The position numbers and the translations under genes are program-made. The notes below the pieces were generated by a model, which saw nothing but the letters and a program-made list of their open reading frames with translations, made no database searches and was not told the origin of the DNA. Positions 17,501 to 25,046 of a stretch of 40,838 nucleotides of DNA are shown here, one piece after another. The DNA is from Lachnospiraceae bacterium (GTDB lineage Bacteria > Bacillota > Clostridia > Lachnospirales > Lachnospiraceae), in contig JAGAHC010000052.1 in the NCBI GenBank assembly GCA_017627275.1, forward strand, positions 1 through 40,838. The letters are read 5' to 3'. Every line of letters starts with the position of its first letter. The stretch's first letter is position 1.

Positions 17501-18282
17501 TCCCGGTCTTCCCGGGCACGAACTGCGAATACGCTTCCGCGCGCGCCGTGGAAGAAGCCGGCGCGGAAGCGGAGATCTTCATCATTCGCAACCTGACTTC
17601 GGACGACATCGCAAAGAGCGCGGAGGACTTTACAAAGAGCCTTGCGCAGTCACAGATGCTGTTCATTCCGGGCGGATTCTCCGGCGGAGACGAACCGGAC
17701 GGATCGGGGAAATTTATCACGGCCTTCCTGCGCGGAGAAGCAGTGAAGGAGGGCGTCATGAACCTTCTGAATGAGAGAGAGGGTCTGGTCCTCGGTATCT
17801 GCAACGGCTTCCAGGCACTCGTCAAACTGGGGCTCCTTCCCTATGGCCGGATCATGGACATGAACGAAGACTGCCCGACGCTGACCTTCAACCAGATCGG
17901 CAGACACCAGTCGAAGATCGTGCGCGTGCGCATCGCGTCCAACCTTTCACCCTGGCTGAAGAAGGTGCAGGTGGGAGACATCGTAAGCGCGCCGATTTCT
18001 CACGGAGAAGGAAGATTCGTCGCTTCGGAGGAACTGATCAGGGAGCTGGCCGCGAAGGGACAGATCGCTACCCAGTATGTCGACCTGGAAGGAAAGGCGA
18101 CCTACGACATTCAGTACAACCCGAATCATTCGGCCTACGCCATCGAAGGCATCACATCGCCGGACGGCAGAGTGCTCGGAAAAATGGGACATGCGGAGCG
18201 TGTCGGAAAGGGATTGTACAAGAACGTGCCGGGGAATTATGACATCCGGATGTTTGAAGCGGCGGTGGAATACTTCCGCTGA
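14575..18282 (+). CDS. purL: Phosphoribosylformylglycinamidine synthase, single-chain
   Basis: The enzyme converts FGAR to FGAM with glutamine and ATP. At 1235 residues it is the large single-chain type, with PurS-like, PurL-like and glutaminase parts fused, in contrast to the separate PurS/PurQ/PurL of Bacillus. The N-terminal 150 residues are PurS-like; the synthetase core has the DHCRHTTF and THNHPTEIEPFGG motifs. The glutaminase domain starts near residue 971 with IPVFPGTNCEYASA and has nucleophile Cys1076 in GICNG and His1143/Glu1145 in SHGEGRF. It is the last gene of the operon. Its stop codon directly abuts the stop of the convergent antiporter gene (TGA|TCA), with no terminator between. 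Confidence 0.96.
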   Translation: MVYRVYVERKEGFDYEAKGVLNDIRSFLGIRSLTGVRLINRYDAEDIDETLFVHAQTTVFSEPQTDNILSPEEIPADAENQTVFAVEYLPGQFDQRADSAAQCIQLISQGERPEVKTARVYVLQGALTEEEIDRIKQYLINPVESREASLALPATLKVSYETPETVEDIAGFRAFDEEELQEMLRNFGLAMDLDDLAFCQQYFREEERDPTITEIRMIDTYWSDHCRHTTFTTTLDHITFEDEEVEKTYEAYLRTREELHREKPVTLMDIGTIAARCLRAEGKLSKLDESEEINACTVKIEIEVDGKKEPWLLLFKNETHNHPTEIEPFGGAATCIGGAIRDPLSGRSYVYAAMRLTGAADPLTPIEKTMEGKLPQKKLVATAAAGYASYGNQIGLATGIVDELYHPGYAAKHMEVGAVIAAAPAENVRRERPQDGDLVILLGGRTGRDGCGGATGSSKSHTVESLESCGAEVQKGNAPEERKLQRLFRDPKASRMIKRCNDFGAGGVSVAVGELADGLDIDLDAVPKKYEGLDGTELAISESQERMAVVVEEKDAQAFIELAAKENLEATVIATVTESPRLVMHWKGNTIVDISRAFLNTNGAEKHAEVLIEKGLPYEKETPSDFASGMKALAEDIRTCSRRGLSERFDSTIGSGTVLMPFGGRYQRTPIQAMVHKISLEKGHTDDVSFMSWGFNPEITDINPYHGAYLAVVESVSKLIAAGASMEDVYLSFQEYFGKLRDEDKRWGKPAAALLGAYRAQMELGVAAIGGKDSMSGSFEDLDVPNTLISFAVTTGKEQEVTSGEWKEAGHKVVLLQPERGEDGLPEAESLLALYDRVHELLSSGKAVSAYTPGFGGIAEALLKMSLGNRIGIALTDTLSEKELFGYAYGSFILEMKGDDLPAGSVLLGTTTETYELSYKGSVLPVEELENAYEAKLESIYPCNLETEKKEIESFSFETKETHAPAVKVAKPRVLIPVFPGTNCEYASARAVEEAGAEAEIFIIRNLTSDDIAKSAEDFTKSLAQSQMLFIPGGFSGGDEPDGSGKFITAFLRGEAVKEGVMNLLNEREGLVLGICNGFQALVKLGLLPYGRIMDMNEDCPTLTFNQIGRHQSKIVRVRIASNLSPWLKKVQVGDIVSAPISHGEGRFVASEELIRELAAKGQIATQYVDLEGKATYDIQYNPNHSAYAIEGITSPDGRVLGKMGHAERVGKGLYKNVPGNYDIRMFEAAVEYFR

Positions 18283-19584
18283 TCAGGCTGCCTTGTCCCC
18301 TGCCCGAAGGGCGAGGAAATACCAGACAGGTAAGAGGTACAGATAAAAGGCTGCTGCTGCGGCAGTCAGGGGAGCTTCCACCGTGGTAAGCGGCACGGCG
18401 CAGGCGATCGACCAGGGGATGAGCGCCGACACCGTGATGACGGAGTTCTCCAGATAGAGGGCAAAGGTCTCTTCATCGGGGACAAGCGTGTGGCAGAGCT
18501 GGTGCGTCAGCATCGTGGCCAGCGTCTGATTGCAGGCGATCATACTTGTAAAAACACTGACGAGAAGCGTCGCACCAAACGGTGTGGCGCTTTTGCTTAC
18601 GGCAGATACTTTTTCCCGCATACCGTCAAGAAGCCCCGTGCCGCGGAAAATCCCGGCGTAGGAAGAGGAGATGCCGACGATGAGCATGGTCCGCACCATC
18701 GAAAGGATCCCGCCGCCCTGAAGCAGACGCGCCAGTTCCGCATCTTCCGGCTGAAAACCGAAGACACAGGCACGCAGGATCTCGGGGACCTGGGCATGCT
18801 GCAGGAAGAGGGCGCAGCAGACGGCGACCAGGATGCTTAAGAGCATCGCCTTTCGGACTTTCACGTGCAAAAATCCCAGGATCAGGATCAGCACGGCGGG
18901 CAATAAAACCACGACAGATATGTGGAAGCGCGAAGAGAACAGACTCCGGATGGAAGTGTCCGTCTGCGCTTCTCCATGGTTCATCCCCAGCAGAAAATAT
19001 AAAAGCAGCGTCAGGATCGTCGGTACGACGGCGGTGCGGTACATCGCTTTGATATTGCGGTACAGATCGGTCTTCGTCAGTTCGCTCACGAGCATGGCGC
19101 TGGTAGAGACCGGAGAACACCGGTCGCCGTAAAATGCACCGGAGAGCATGGCGCCGCCGACCAGAACCGGACTCATGCCCATGGCCTTTCCCATGGCCAT
19201 GCAGATGACGCCCATGGTGGCGGCGGTCCCGAAAGAAGTGCCGATCAGGATCGACACGACGGCATTCAAAACAAAAACGAGCGGCAAAAAGATCGAAGGC
19301 CGTATCAGCGCGATGGAATAGTAAATGATCGCCGGGATGGTTCCGGACAGGCGCCAGACGGCAGTCAGCATGCCGATCACGAGAAAGGTCAGGAGGATGT
19401 TGCCGGCGCCCTTTACACCGTCAAAGGCCATCTGCAGAAGCGAAGAGAGCGTGTGGTGTCTGAACAGTCCGTACCCGAGAAACAGAAGAAGCCCTAAGAA
19501 TAACGCAATCAGAATGGACGCATCTGCGAGGATGCAGCCGATCAGAACGCAGGTGAAGAGAAGGAGCGTGATCGCTTCAGCCAT
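18283..19584 (-). CDS. NhaC-type Na+/H+ antiporter-like permease
   Basis: This is a 433-residue integral membrane protein with about ten to twelve hydrophobic segments. The motifs IGTSFGTAATMGV (114-126) and GAFYGDRCSPVSTSAML (149-165) are the conserved ion-path segments of the NhaC/ArsB-NhaD group (PF03553). In this family the substrate may be Na+/H+ or a malate/lactate pair, so the exact substrate is open. The gene follows the DMT permease gene by nine bases on the minus strand, with AAAGGG as the ribosome binding site inside the end of that gene. It converges on purL with no intergenic base. Confidence 0.85.
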   Translation of the reverse strand: MAEAITLLLFTCVLIGCILADASILIALFLGLLLFLGYGLFRHHTLSSLLQMAFDGVKGAGNILLTFLVIGMLTAVWRLSGTIPAIIYYSIALIRPSIFLPLVFVLNAVVSILIGTSFGTAATMGVICMAMGKAMGMSPVLVGGAMLSGAFYGDRCSPVSTSAMLVSELTKTDLYRNIKAMYRTAVVPTILTLLLYFLLGMNHGEAQTDTSIRSLFSSRFHISVVVLLPAVLILILGFLHVKVRKAMLLSILVAVCCALFLQHAQVPEILRACVFGFQPEDAELARLLQGGGILSMVRTMLIVGISSSYAGIFRGTGLLDGMREKVSAVSKSATPFGATLLVSVFTSMIACNQTLATMLTHQLCHTLVPDEETFALYLENSVITVSALIPWSIACAVPLTTVEAPLTAAAAAFYLYLLPVWYFLALRAGDKAA

Positions 19585-19593
19585 GGAACGCGA

Positions 19594-20532
19594 CTAGGAT
19601 CCCTTTCTGTTCTGGATCAGTCCTCCCGCCTGTGACAGGAGAATGGCGCAGAACATAATGACGCAGCCGAGGCCTTCTCTGAAAGTGAGCCTTTCATGCA
19701 GAATGATCCAGGCGGCAATGACGGCAAACACCGCTTCCAGAGACATGATGAGGGAAGCAGCCGTCGCTTCGGTCCGGCTTTGCCCGATGATCTGAAACGT
19801 ATAGGCGATCCCGCAGCTCATCACGCCGGAGTACAGAAGCGGCCCGATCACCGAGCGAATGCCTTCCGGCGTAGGATTTTCAAAGAGCACCATCAACACG
19901 GCGGAAATGGTGCCCGATGTTAAAAACTGCATGGCCGACAGTTTGATCGGATCCACCTCCGGCGAAAAACGCTCGATCAGCAGGATGTGAAACGCAAAGA
20001 AGATGGCACAGATGAACGTCAGCACATCGCCGCGGTTGATGGCGGTCAGATCCTGCGGATTGATGCTCAGAAAATACAGTCCCGCAAAGGCAAGGAAAAC
20101 ACTGATCCAGGTTAGAAGCGGGATCCGCTTTCCGACAAACAGACCGATGAACGGCACAAAGAACATATATAACGAAGTGATGAAAGCGATCTTCCCGGCT
20201 GTCGAAGACAGAAAGGCAAGCTGCTGAAGATTCTGCGCGACGCAGAAGACCACACCCAGCTTGATCCCGTAACCAATGACCTTCCGGTTGGCGACCTTGT
20301 AAGCCTCGACCTCAGCAGGGGAAGCCTTCTTCAAAAAGAACGCATCCTTGATGATGATGACGGGAAGAAGCACCGTCGCCCCCATAAGGGTGCGCATCGC
20401 GTTGAAGCTGAAAGGGCCTATGACATCGATCCCCAGACTCTGCGCCACAAACGCCGTCCCCCAGATCAGGGCTGTGCCAAGCAGCATGACAATGCCCAGG
20501 GCCTGTGATTTTCCACGCTGTTTCGTACTCAT
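19594..20532 (-). CDS. EamA/DMT-family permease
   Basis: This is a drug/metabolite-superfamily transporter of 312 residues with ten predicted helices in two EamA repeats. GIVMLLGTALIWGTAFVAQS is the first helix with its conserved W-G-x-x-F, and the second repeat ends in AVFAVIAAWIILHERLTFRE, the usual 'E-x-x-x' helix pair. The start at 20532 (MSTKQRGK) is chosen because the family begins about 12 residues before the first helix; the open frame runs upstream to 20613, close to the tRNA. No substrate can be assigned. It is co-transcribed with the NhaC-like gene. Confidence 0.85.
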   Translation of the reverse strand: MSTKQRGKSQALGIVMLLGTALIWGTAFVAQSLGIDVIGPFSFNAMRTLMGATVLLPVIIIKDAFFLKKASPAEVEAYKVANRKVIGYGIKLGVVFCVAQNLQQLAFLSSTAGKIAFITSLYMFFVPFIGLFVGKRIPLLTWISVFLAFAGLYFLSINPQDLTAINRGDVLTFICAIFFAFHILLIERFSPEVDPIKLSAMQFLTSGTISAVLMVLFENPTPEGIRSVIGPLLYSGVMSCGIAYTFQIIGQSRTEATAASLIMSLEAVFAVIAAWIILHERLTFREGLGCVIMFCAILLSQAGGLIQNRKGS

Positions 20533-20563
20533 ATCAGCGCCTATCATAACATAGAACAAGTTC

Positions 20564-20592
20564 TTGTAAAAGGAATCTTTTAATGCTATTAT
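20564..20592 (+). promoter_or_regulatory. tRNA-Ala promoter
   Basis: TTGTAA (20564-20569), 17-base spacer, TATTAT (20587-20592). The start site would be near 20599, eight bases before the mature tRNA. It faces away from the DMT gene whose promoter must lie in the same 70 bases. Confidence 0.65.
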
Positions 20593-20606
20593 CCTTAAGT
20601 ACGCAA

Positions 20607-20679
20607 GGGGCATTGGCGCAGTTGGGAGCGCGCCTCCATGGCATGGAGGAGGTCGTGGGTTCGAATCCCATATGCTCCA
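20607..20679 (+). tRNA. tRNA-Ala (GGC anticodon)
   Basis: The 73-base sequence folds into a full cloverleaf: acceptor GGGGCAT/ATGCTCC, D stem GCGC/GCGC, anticodon stem CCTCC/GGAGG with loop ATGGCAT (anticodon GGC, reading GCC/GCT), and T stem GTGGG/CCCAT with the TTCGAAT loop. The discriminator is A. The 3' CCA is not encoded (the next bases are CGA) and must be added after transcription. Confidence 0.95.
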
Positions 20680-20685
20680 CGATAG

Positions 20686-20820
20686 TTTTCTGCAGTGCAG
20701 AAAAAGGAACGGGTTCAGGACTTTATGCTTGCATATAGAGGCCTGAACCTGTTCCTTTTTCTATAGGGCGGATGCCCGTGATGAGCAGGCCATAAGGCCT
20801 GCGAATCGCACTGCAGAAAA
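20686..20820. repeat. Compact multi-hairpin element downstream of tRNA-Ala
   Basis: A 135-base unit is closed by the perfect 13-base inverted repeat TTTTCTGCAGTGC (20686-20698) and GCACTGCAGAAAA (20808-20820). Inside are a 20-bp hairpin with one G-T pair (20700-20719 with 20742-20761), a small GGGC/GCCC hairpin (20766-20777) and a perfect 7-bp hairpin GCAGGCC/GGCCTGC (20785-20802). The long hairpin ends in a T run (20756-20760) and could terminate the tRNA transcript. The whole has the shape of a small non-coding repeat or MITE-like element. No coding frame is convincing. Confidence 0.65.
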
Positions 20821-20873
20821 TAAATTCAGGGCAAAACGCTGTGAAGCCCGAATCGTGCACCGCAGATTACGAA

Positions 20874-20904
20874 GGAACCACTTTCCTCTGAAGAAAGTGG
20901 TTCC
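20874..20904. repeat. Intergenic hairpin C (GGAACCACT family)
   Basis: GGAACCACTTTC (20874-20885) pairs perfectly with GAAAGTGGTTCC (20893-20904) around a seven-base loop. It is nearly identical to hairpin B inside the pur operon. It lies just upstream of the extended -10 promoter of the ABC transporter genes. Confidence 0.75.
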
Positions 20905-20918
20905 CCCTTGCAAAACTG

Positions 20919-20927
20919 TGCTATGAT
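20919..20927 (+). promoter_or_regulatory. Extended -10 promoter of the ABC transporter operon
   Basis: TGCTATGAT is a TG-n-TATGAT extended -10 located 39 bases upstream of the ATPase start codon. The -35 position falls within the 3' arm of hairpin C. Confidence 0.45.
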
Positions 20928-20966
20928 AAAACAACAAGTTAGCCATTCATAACCACGAGGCATCCT

Positions 20967-21671
20967 ATGGCATACCTGCAAACAGAGAATCTGAAGAAGA
21001 GTTACGGGCAGGGGGAAACGTACACCCCCGTCCTCAAGGGGATCAGCTTCGGCGTCGAAAAGGGGACGCTGGTCGCCATCCAGGGGAACAGCGGCTCCGG
21101 GAAGTCGACGCTTTTAAACTGCATCGGCGGGCTGGACACGCCCGACAGCGGCTCCATCGTGATGGACGGACAGCAGGTCGTGGGTCTGAACGAGCAGGCG
21201 CTGTCCCGGTACCGGCGGTCGGAACTGGGATTCATCTTCCAGTTTTACAACCTGATCCCGAATCTCACGGTCCGCGAAAACATCCAGGTCTGCGAGTACC
21301 TGACGAAGCACCCGCTCGATATGGAGAACCTCCTCCGGACGCTGGGCCTCAAGGAGCATGAAAACAAGTTCCCTTCGCAGCTCTCCGGCGACCAGCAGCA
21401 GCGCTGCGCGATCGCGCGGGCGCTCATCAAGAACCCGAACCTTCTTCTGTGCGACGAGCCGACCGGCGCGCTCGACTCCGCAACCTCGCGGGAGATCCTG
21501 CTTCTGCTGGAACAGGTGAACCGGGACTTTGGCACGACGATGCTCATCGTTACGCACAACAATGCCATCCGGCAGATGGTCGATCAGGTCATCGTTTTAA
21601 AAGACGGCAAGATCGCGGACGATTACAGGAACAAAGAAAAGATCTCCGCCGCTCTGCTGGAGGATCTCTGA
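20967..21671 (+). CDS. ABC transporter ATP-binding protein, MacB/LolD-like
   Basis: This is a 234-residue ATPase of the group that pairs with FtsX-type permeases (peptide export/resistance or lipoprotein systems). Walker A is GNSGSGKST (40-48), the Q-loop segment is FQFYNLIPNLT, Walker B with catalytic Glu is LLLCDEPTG (Asp163, Glu164), and the H-loop is IVTHNN. The signature reads LSGDQ (139-143) instead of LSGGQ; the second glycine is replaced by Asp, which is tolerated in some ABC proteins but could lower activity. The permease gene begins one base after its stop. Confidence 0.9.
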   Translation: MAYLQTENLKKSYGQGETYTPVLKGISFGVEKGTLVAIQGNSGSGKSTLLNCIGGLDTPDSGSIVMDGQQVVGLNEQALSRYRRSELGFIFQFYNLIPNLTVRENIQVCEYLTKHPLDMENLLRTLGLKEHENKFPSQLSGDQQQRCAIARALIKNPNLLLCDEPTGALDSATSREILLLLEQVNRDFGTTMLIVTHNNAIRQMVDQVIVLKDGKIADDYRNKEKISAALLEDL

Positions 21672-21672
21672 T

Positions 21673-24003
21673 ATGCAGAGGCTCCTCCTTCGCCGGATCC
21701 CGCGGAATCTCAGACGGGACGCCGTTGCCTACGCGGCGCTCGGACTCATCATTTTTCTGGCTGTTTTTATCATCGTCAGCATCATTGCCGCCGGCATTAC
21801 GGTACGCGACGGCACGCACGCCGCTGCAGAGAACAACCGGATCGAAGACGGGCAGTTCTTCGTATTTGAAAAGCTGACCGAAAAAAACCTCGCCGCCATC
21901 GACGCGATGGGCGTGGAGCTGGAAGAGCAGTTCTATCTCGATCTCATGACGGACGACGGATCGACTCTGCGGTTTTTCAAAAACAGAGAGCGCATCGATC
22001 TGGTCCATATCGACTTCGGCACTGCCGCGCAGGAACCGGGAGAACTGGTCCTCGAAAAGCGCTACTGCGCGGCGCACGGTCTGGATCTCGGAGACGAGGT
22101 CCTTATAGGCGGCAGTCCGTTTAGCATCTGTGGTATCGGCTCCTCACCGGACTACGACAACCCGCTCCGTACGCTCTCCGACGCGAGCGCCGACTCCTCC
22201 GCCTTCGGCACGGCCTTCGTGACCGCCGCGCAATATGAGGAACTGCTCACCAGTTCGGCGCTGCAGCATACCCAGGAGTATGTCTATGCCTACCGGTTCT
22301 CAGACCGCCCGGCCACCCGAAAAGAGCGGGAGGCAAAGGACAGGGCGCTGAAAGATCTGCTCAAGGACTTCTCCTATTCCGGAGAAGAAGCCTTCCACCG
22401 GATCAGGCTCTCCACCCTGACATTCTTCGGCGCGGACCTGACCAACCTCACGCAGTTTGTTCCGCAGGCGGACAACATCCGGATCTTCGGCGCCGCGGAT
22501 GATGTGGAGGTCAATATCAAGTCCTGCTACATCGCCGGCGTGATCCTGATCATCCTCCTCACTTACATCATTTCCGTCTTTGTCGTGCACCAGATCGACA
22601 GGGAAAAGGAAGTCATCGGCGCGCTGTTTGCCCTCGGCGTGCGGCAAAAGGACCTGATGCTGCACTATATTGCGCTGCCGGTTCTCGTGACCTTCCTCTG
22701 CGGCCTGATCGGGCTGATCGCGGGGATGTCTCCCCTCGGGATCGAATCCCAGATGACGGATTCGACGCTGTATTATTCGATCCCGGAACTCCCCTACATC
22801 CTCTCGCCGTTTCTTATCCTGTACGGCGTGGTGATGCCGCCGCTCACCGCGGCCGTCGTCAACGCCGTCGTCATCCGTAAAAAACTGTCGCGGCCGGTGC
22901 TCAAGATGCTGCGCAGAGAAGAGGAGGTCCCGCTGCGCGGCGGCATTCGTCTCGGCAGACTGTCCTTCCTGCCGATGTTTCAGCTGCGCCAGATGCTTCG
23001 TGAACTGCGGACGGAGATCGCCATTACGTTTGGCATGCTGGTCTGTCTCCTTGTCCTCATGATCGGGCTGGACTGCTATGTATACTGCGAAAACGTGGAG
23101 AAGAATTTTGTAAACGATACGCGCTACGAGTATATGTACACGTTTAAATATCCGCCGGATACGGCGCCCGGGGAGGGGTATCCCGCGCTTGCACGGACAC
23201 TGCAAAGGGATCTGGGAGAGTATACCTTTGATGTCACCGTCTTAGGTCTGACGGCGGACAATCCTTTTTTTGACGCGCCCCTTGCAAAGGACAATGAACA
23301 GGTCTGCATTTCCTCTTCCTTCGCGATCAAGTACGGGCTCTCGGCCGGCGACGCGTTTCACCTGCAGGATGCGGAGACGGATAAAAACTACTCCTTCCGG
23401 GTCGGAGAGATAGTCCAGTATTCGCCCGGGTTCACGGTCTTTATGGATATAGAAAAGGCACGCGAACTGTTCGGGGAAGGGGAGGAGTATTACAACGTCA
23501 TTTACAGTGACCATGAGATCCCCATTTCTCCGACGAGGCTCTATGCCACATCCACGCGGGCGGACATAGAGAAGGCGTCGTCGGTCTTTCTTTCCCTCAT
23601 GATGCCGATGGTGCGCACGCTCACGGTGATCTCGGCCTTTGTGCTGATCGTCGTTATCTTTCTGATGATGAAGGTCATGCTCGACCGCAGCGCCTATCAC
23701 ATCAGCGTCATGCGCCTGTTCGGATTCCGCAGCGGCGAAGTGCGCCGCATGTATCTCGACGGCAATCTGATCACGGTCATCGCGGGCGCCATGATCTGCA
23801 TCCCGCTCTCCAAATGGATCATGGACCGCATCTTCCCGTACTTTGTCATCAACGTGAACTGCGGGGAGGATCTTTCCTTCCCGGCGTGGATGTATGCGGC
23901 GTCCTTCCTGCTGGTCCTCTTTTCCTACTTTATTTCGGAATTGCTGCTGCTTCGCAGGATCCGGAAGACCTCCCACATCGAAGTGCTGAAGATGCGTGAG
24001 TAA
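21673..24003 (+). CDS. ABC transporter permease with two FtsX domains
   Basis: This is a 776-residue permease. After a first helix (about 18-42) comes a large extracytoplasmic domain (to about 280), then three helices (from about 286, 332 and 375). The pattern repeats: a helix at about 446-468, a second outside domain, and three helices from about 649, 695 and 740. This eight-helix duplicated FtsX layout is typical of mechanotransmission exporters whose ATPase drives a conformational change. GGAGG within the end of the ATPase gene serves as ribosome binding site. No sensor kinase or response regulator is adjacent, in contrast to Bce-type peptide resistance systems, so the substrate is open. 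Confidence 0.85.
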   Translation: MQRLLLRRIPRNLRRDAVAYAALGLIIFLAVFIIVSIIAAGITVRDGTHAAAENNRIEDGQFFVFEKLTEKNLAAIDAMGVELEEQFYLDLMTDDGSTLRFFKNRERIDLVHIDFGTAAQEPGELVLEKRYCAAHGLDLGDEVLIGGSPFSICGIGSSPDYDNPLRTLSDASADSSAFGTAFVTAAQYEELLTSSALQHTQEYVYAYRFSDRPATRKEREAKDRALKDLLKDFSYSGEEAFHRIRLSTLTFFGADLTNLTQFVPQADNIRIFGAADDVEVNIKSCYIAGVILIILLTYIISVFVVHQIDREKEVIGALFALGVRQKDLMLHYIALPVLVTFLCGLIGLIAGMSPLGIESQMTDSTLYYSIPELPYILSPFLILYGVVMPPLTAAVVNAVVIRKKLSRPVLKMLRREEEVPLRGGIRLGRLSFLPMFQLRQMLRELRTEIAITFGMLVCLLVLMIGLDCYVYCENVEKNFVNDTRYEYMYTFKYPPDTAPGEGYPALARTLQRDLGEYTFDVTVLGLTADNPFFDAPLAKDNEQVCISSSFAIKYGLSAGDAFHLQDAETDKNYSFRVGEIVQYSPGFTVFMDIEKARELFGEGEEYYNVIYSDHEIPISPTRLYATSTRADIEKASSVFLSLMMPMVRTLTVISAFVLIVVIFLMMKVMLDRSAYHISVMRLFGFRSGEVRRMYLDGNLITVIAGAMICIPLSKWIMDRIFPYFVINVNCGEDLSFPAWMYAASFLLVLFSYFISELLLLRRIRKTSHIEVLKMRE

Positions 24004-24077
24004 GATCCGCGTGATAGTATCTGGCTCCCGGACGGGCAAGGTGTTAGAATGGGTGAAGTCAGGAGACGGACCCCCTT

Positions 24078-24968
24078 ATGCAGACAAATAAAAAACTCAC
24101 CGCTACCATCGCGGCTATCGCGGCCAGCACCATATACGGACTGAGCTTCATGTCCACCAGACTGTCCCTCAGAGAGACATCGCCAACGATGCTCCTCGGG
24201 GTACGGTTTCTTCTGGCATTTCTTTGCATGAATATCGTGATCGCACTGAGCGGCAGCAGGCTGCATTTAAAGGGAAAACCCGTCGGGCGATTCCTTCTTC
24301 TCGGCCTGTGCCAGCCGGTCCTGTATTTTATCGCGGAGACGGAAGGCGTCAGACTGACAACGTCCTCCTTCTCCGGGATCATGATCTCTCTGATCCCGGT
24401 GGTCACGGCCGTGTTTGCCGCGATCTTTTTAAAACAGAAGCTGAGCCTGCAAAAGATCCTCTGGATTCTCTGTTCGGTCATCGGCGTCTTCATCATTTCG
24501 AGCGCGCAGAGAGAAAGCGGCGCGGTAAAAGCGGAAGGGATCCTTTGCCTGCTGGGCGCCGTCTTTGCCGCGGCGGTCTTCGGGATCGTGAGCATCTCGC
24601 TGGCAGACGCCTTCTCCTCCATCGAGAGGACCTATATCATGATGCTCATGGGGTGCGTCGTCTTCACGGGCAGAGCGCTCCTGACGGAAGGGACGGCCTT
24701 CGGCACGCAGTTTTTGCAGGTCGCGACCAATCCGCGGGCCATCCTTCCCATCCTGTACCTGTCCGTACTGTCCTCTGTTGTCGCCTTTTTCTGCCAAAAC
24801 TACTCGATCACCTATCTCGGAGCGACCAGGGCGGCCACTTTTTCGAACATCACCCCCGTCGTTTCCGTCATCGCGGGCGTTCTGATCCTGCACGAGCCGT
24901 TTTCCGCGCTCTATATCCTCGGAATCGTGCTGATCCTTCTGGGCGTCTACATGGTCAACAGGGACTGA
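24078..24968 (+). CDS. EamA/DMT-family permease
   Basis: This 296-residue transporter has ten predicted helices in two EamA repeats. AASTIYGLSFMSTRLSL is the first helix of repeat 1; ITYLGATRAATFSNITPVVS and LILHEPFSALYILGIVLI close repeat 2, with the conserved N-x-x-P and E residues. It is only distantly similar to the DMT protein at 19594. An AGGAGA site precedes the ATG. The substrate is unknown. Confidence 0.88.
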   Translation: MQTNKKLTATIAAIAASTIYGLSFMSTRLSLRETSPTMLLGVRFLLAFLCMNIVIALSGSRLHLKGKPVGRFLLLGLCQPVLYFIAETEGVRLTTSSFSGIMISLIPVVTAVFAAIFLKQKLSLQKILWILCSVIGVFIISSAQRESGAVKAEGILCLLGAVFAAAVFGIVSISLADAFSSIERTYIMMLMGCVVFTGRALLTEGTAFGTQFLQVATNPRAILPILYLSVLSSVVAFFCQNYSITYLGATRAATFSNITPVVSVIAGVLILHEPFSALYILGIVLILLGVYMVNRD

Positions 24969-24994
24969 TTTCTTCCTCTTTTCCGGCTGTTTCA

Positions 24995-25003
24995 TGGTAT
25001 AAT
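24995..25003 (+). promoter_or_regulatory. Extended -10 promoter of the first Na/Pi gene
   Basis: TGGTATAAT is a consensus extended -10 located 44 bases upstream of the start codon at 25047. No riboswitch-like structure is present in the short leader. Confidence 0.55.
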
Positions 25004-25046
25004 AAAAAACTGTACGCGCCGGATAGATTCACCGGAAAAGATAATT

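Noticed and set aside
20553..20564. AGAACAAGTTCT as a second LexA box
   Set aside because: The half-sites GAAC and GTTC are only two bases apart instead of four, so it does not fit the SOS consensus.
20533..20967. Integration site (att) at tRNA-Ala
   Set aside because: No integrase gene and no repeated copy of the tRNA 3' end were found in the window; the structure downstream is a set of hairpins, not a phage or island boundary.
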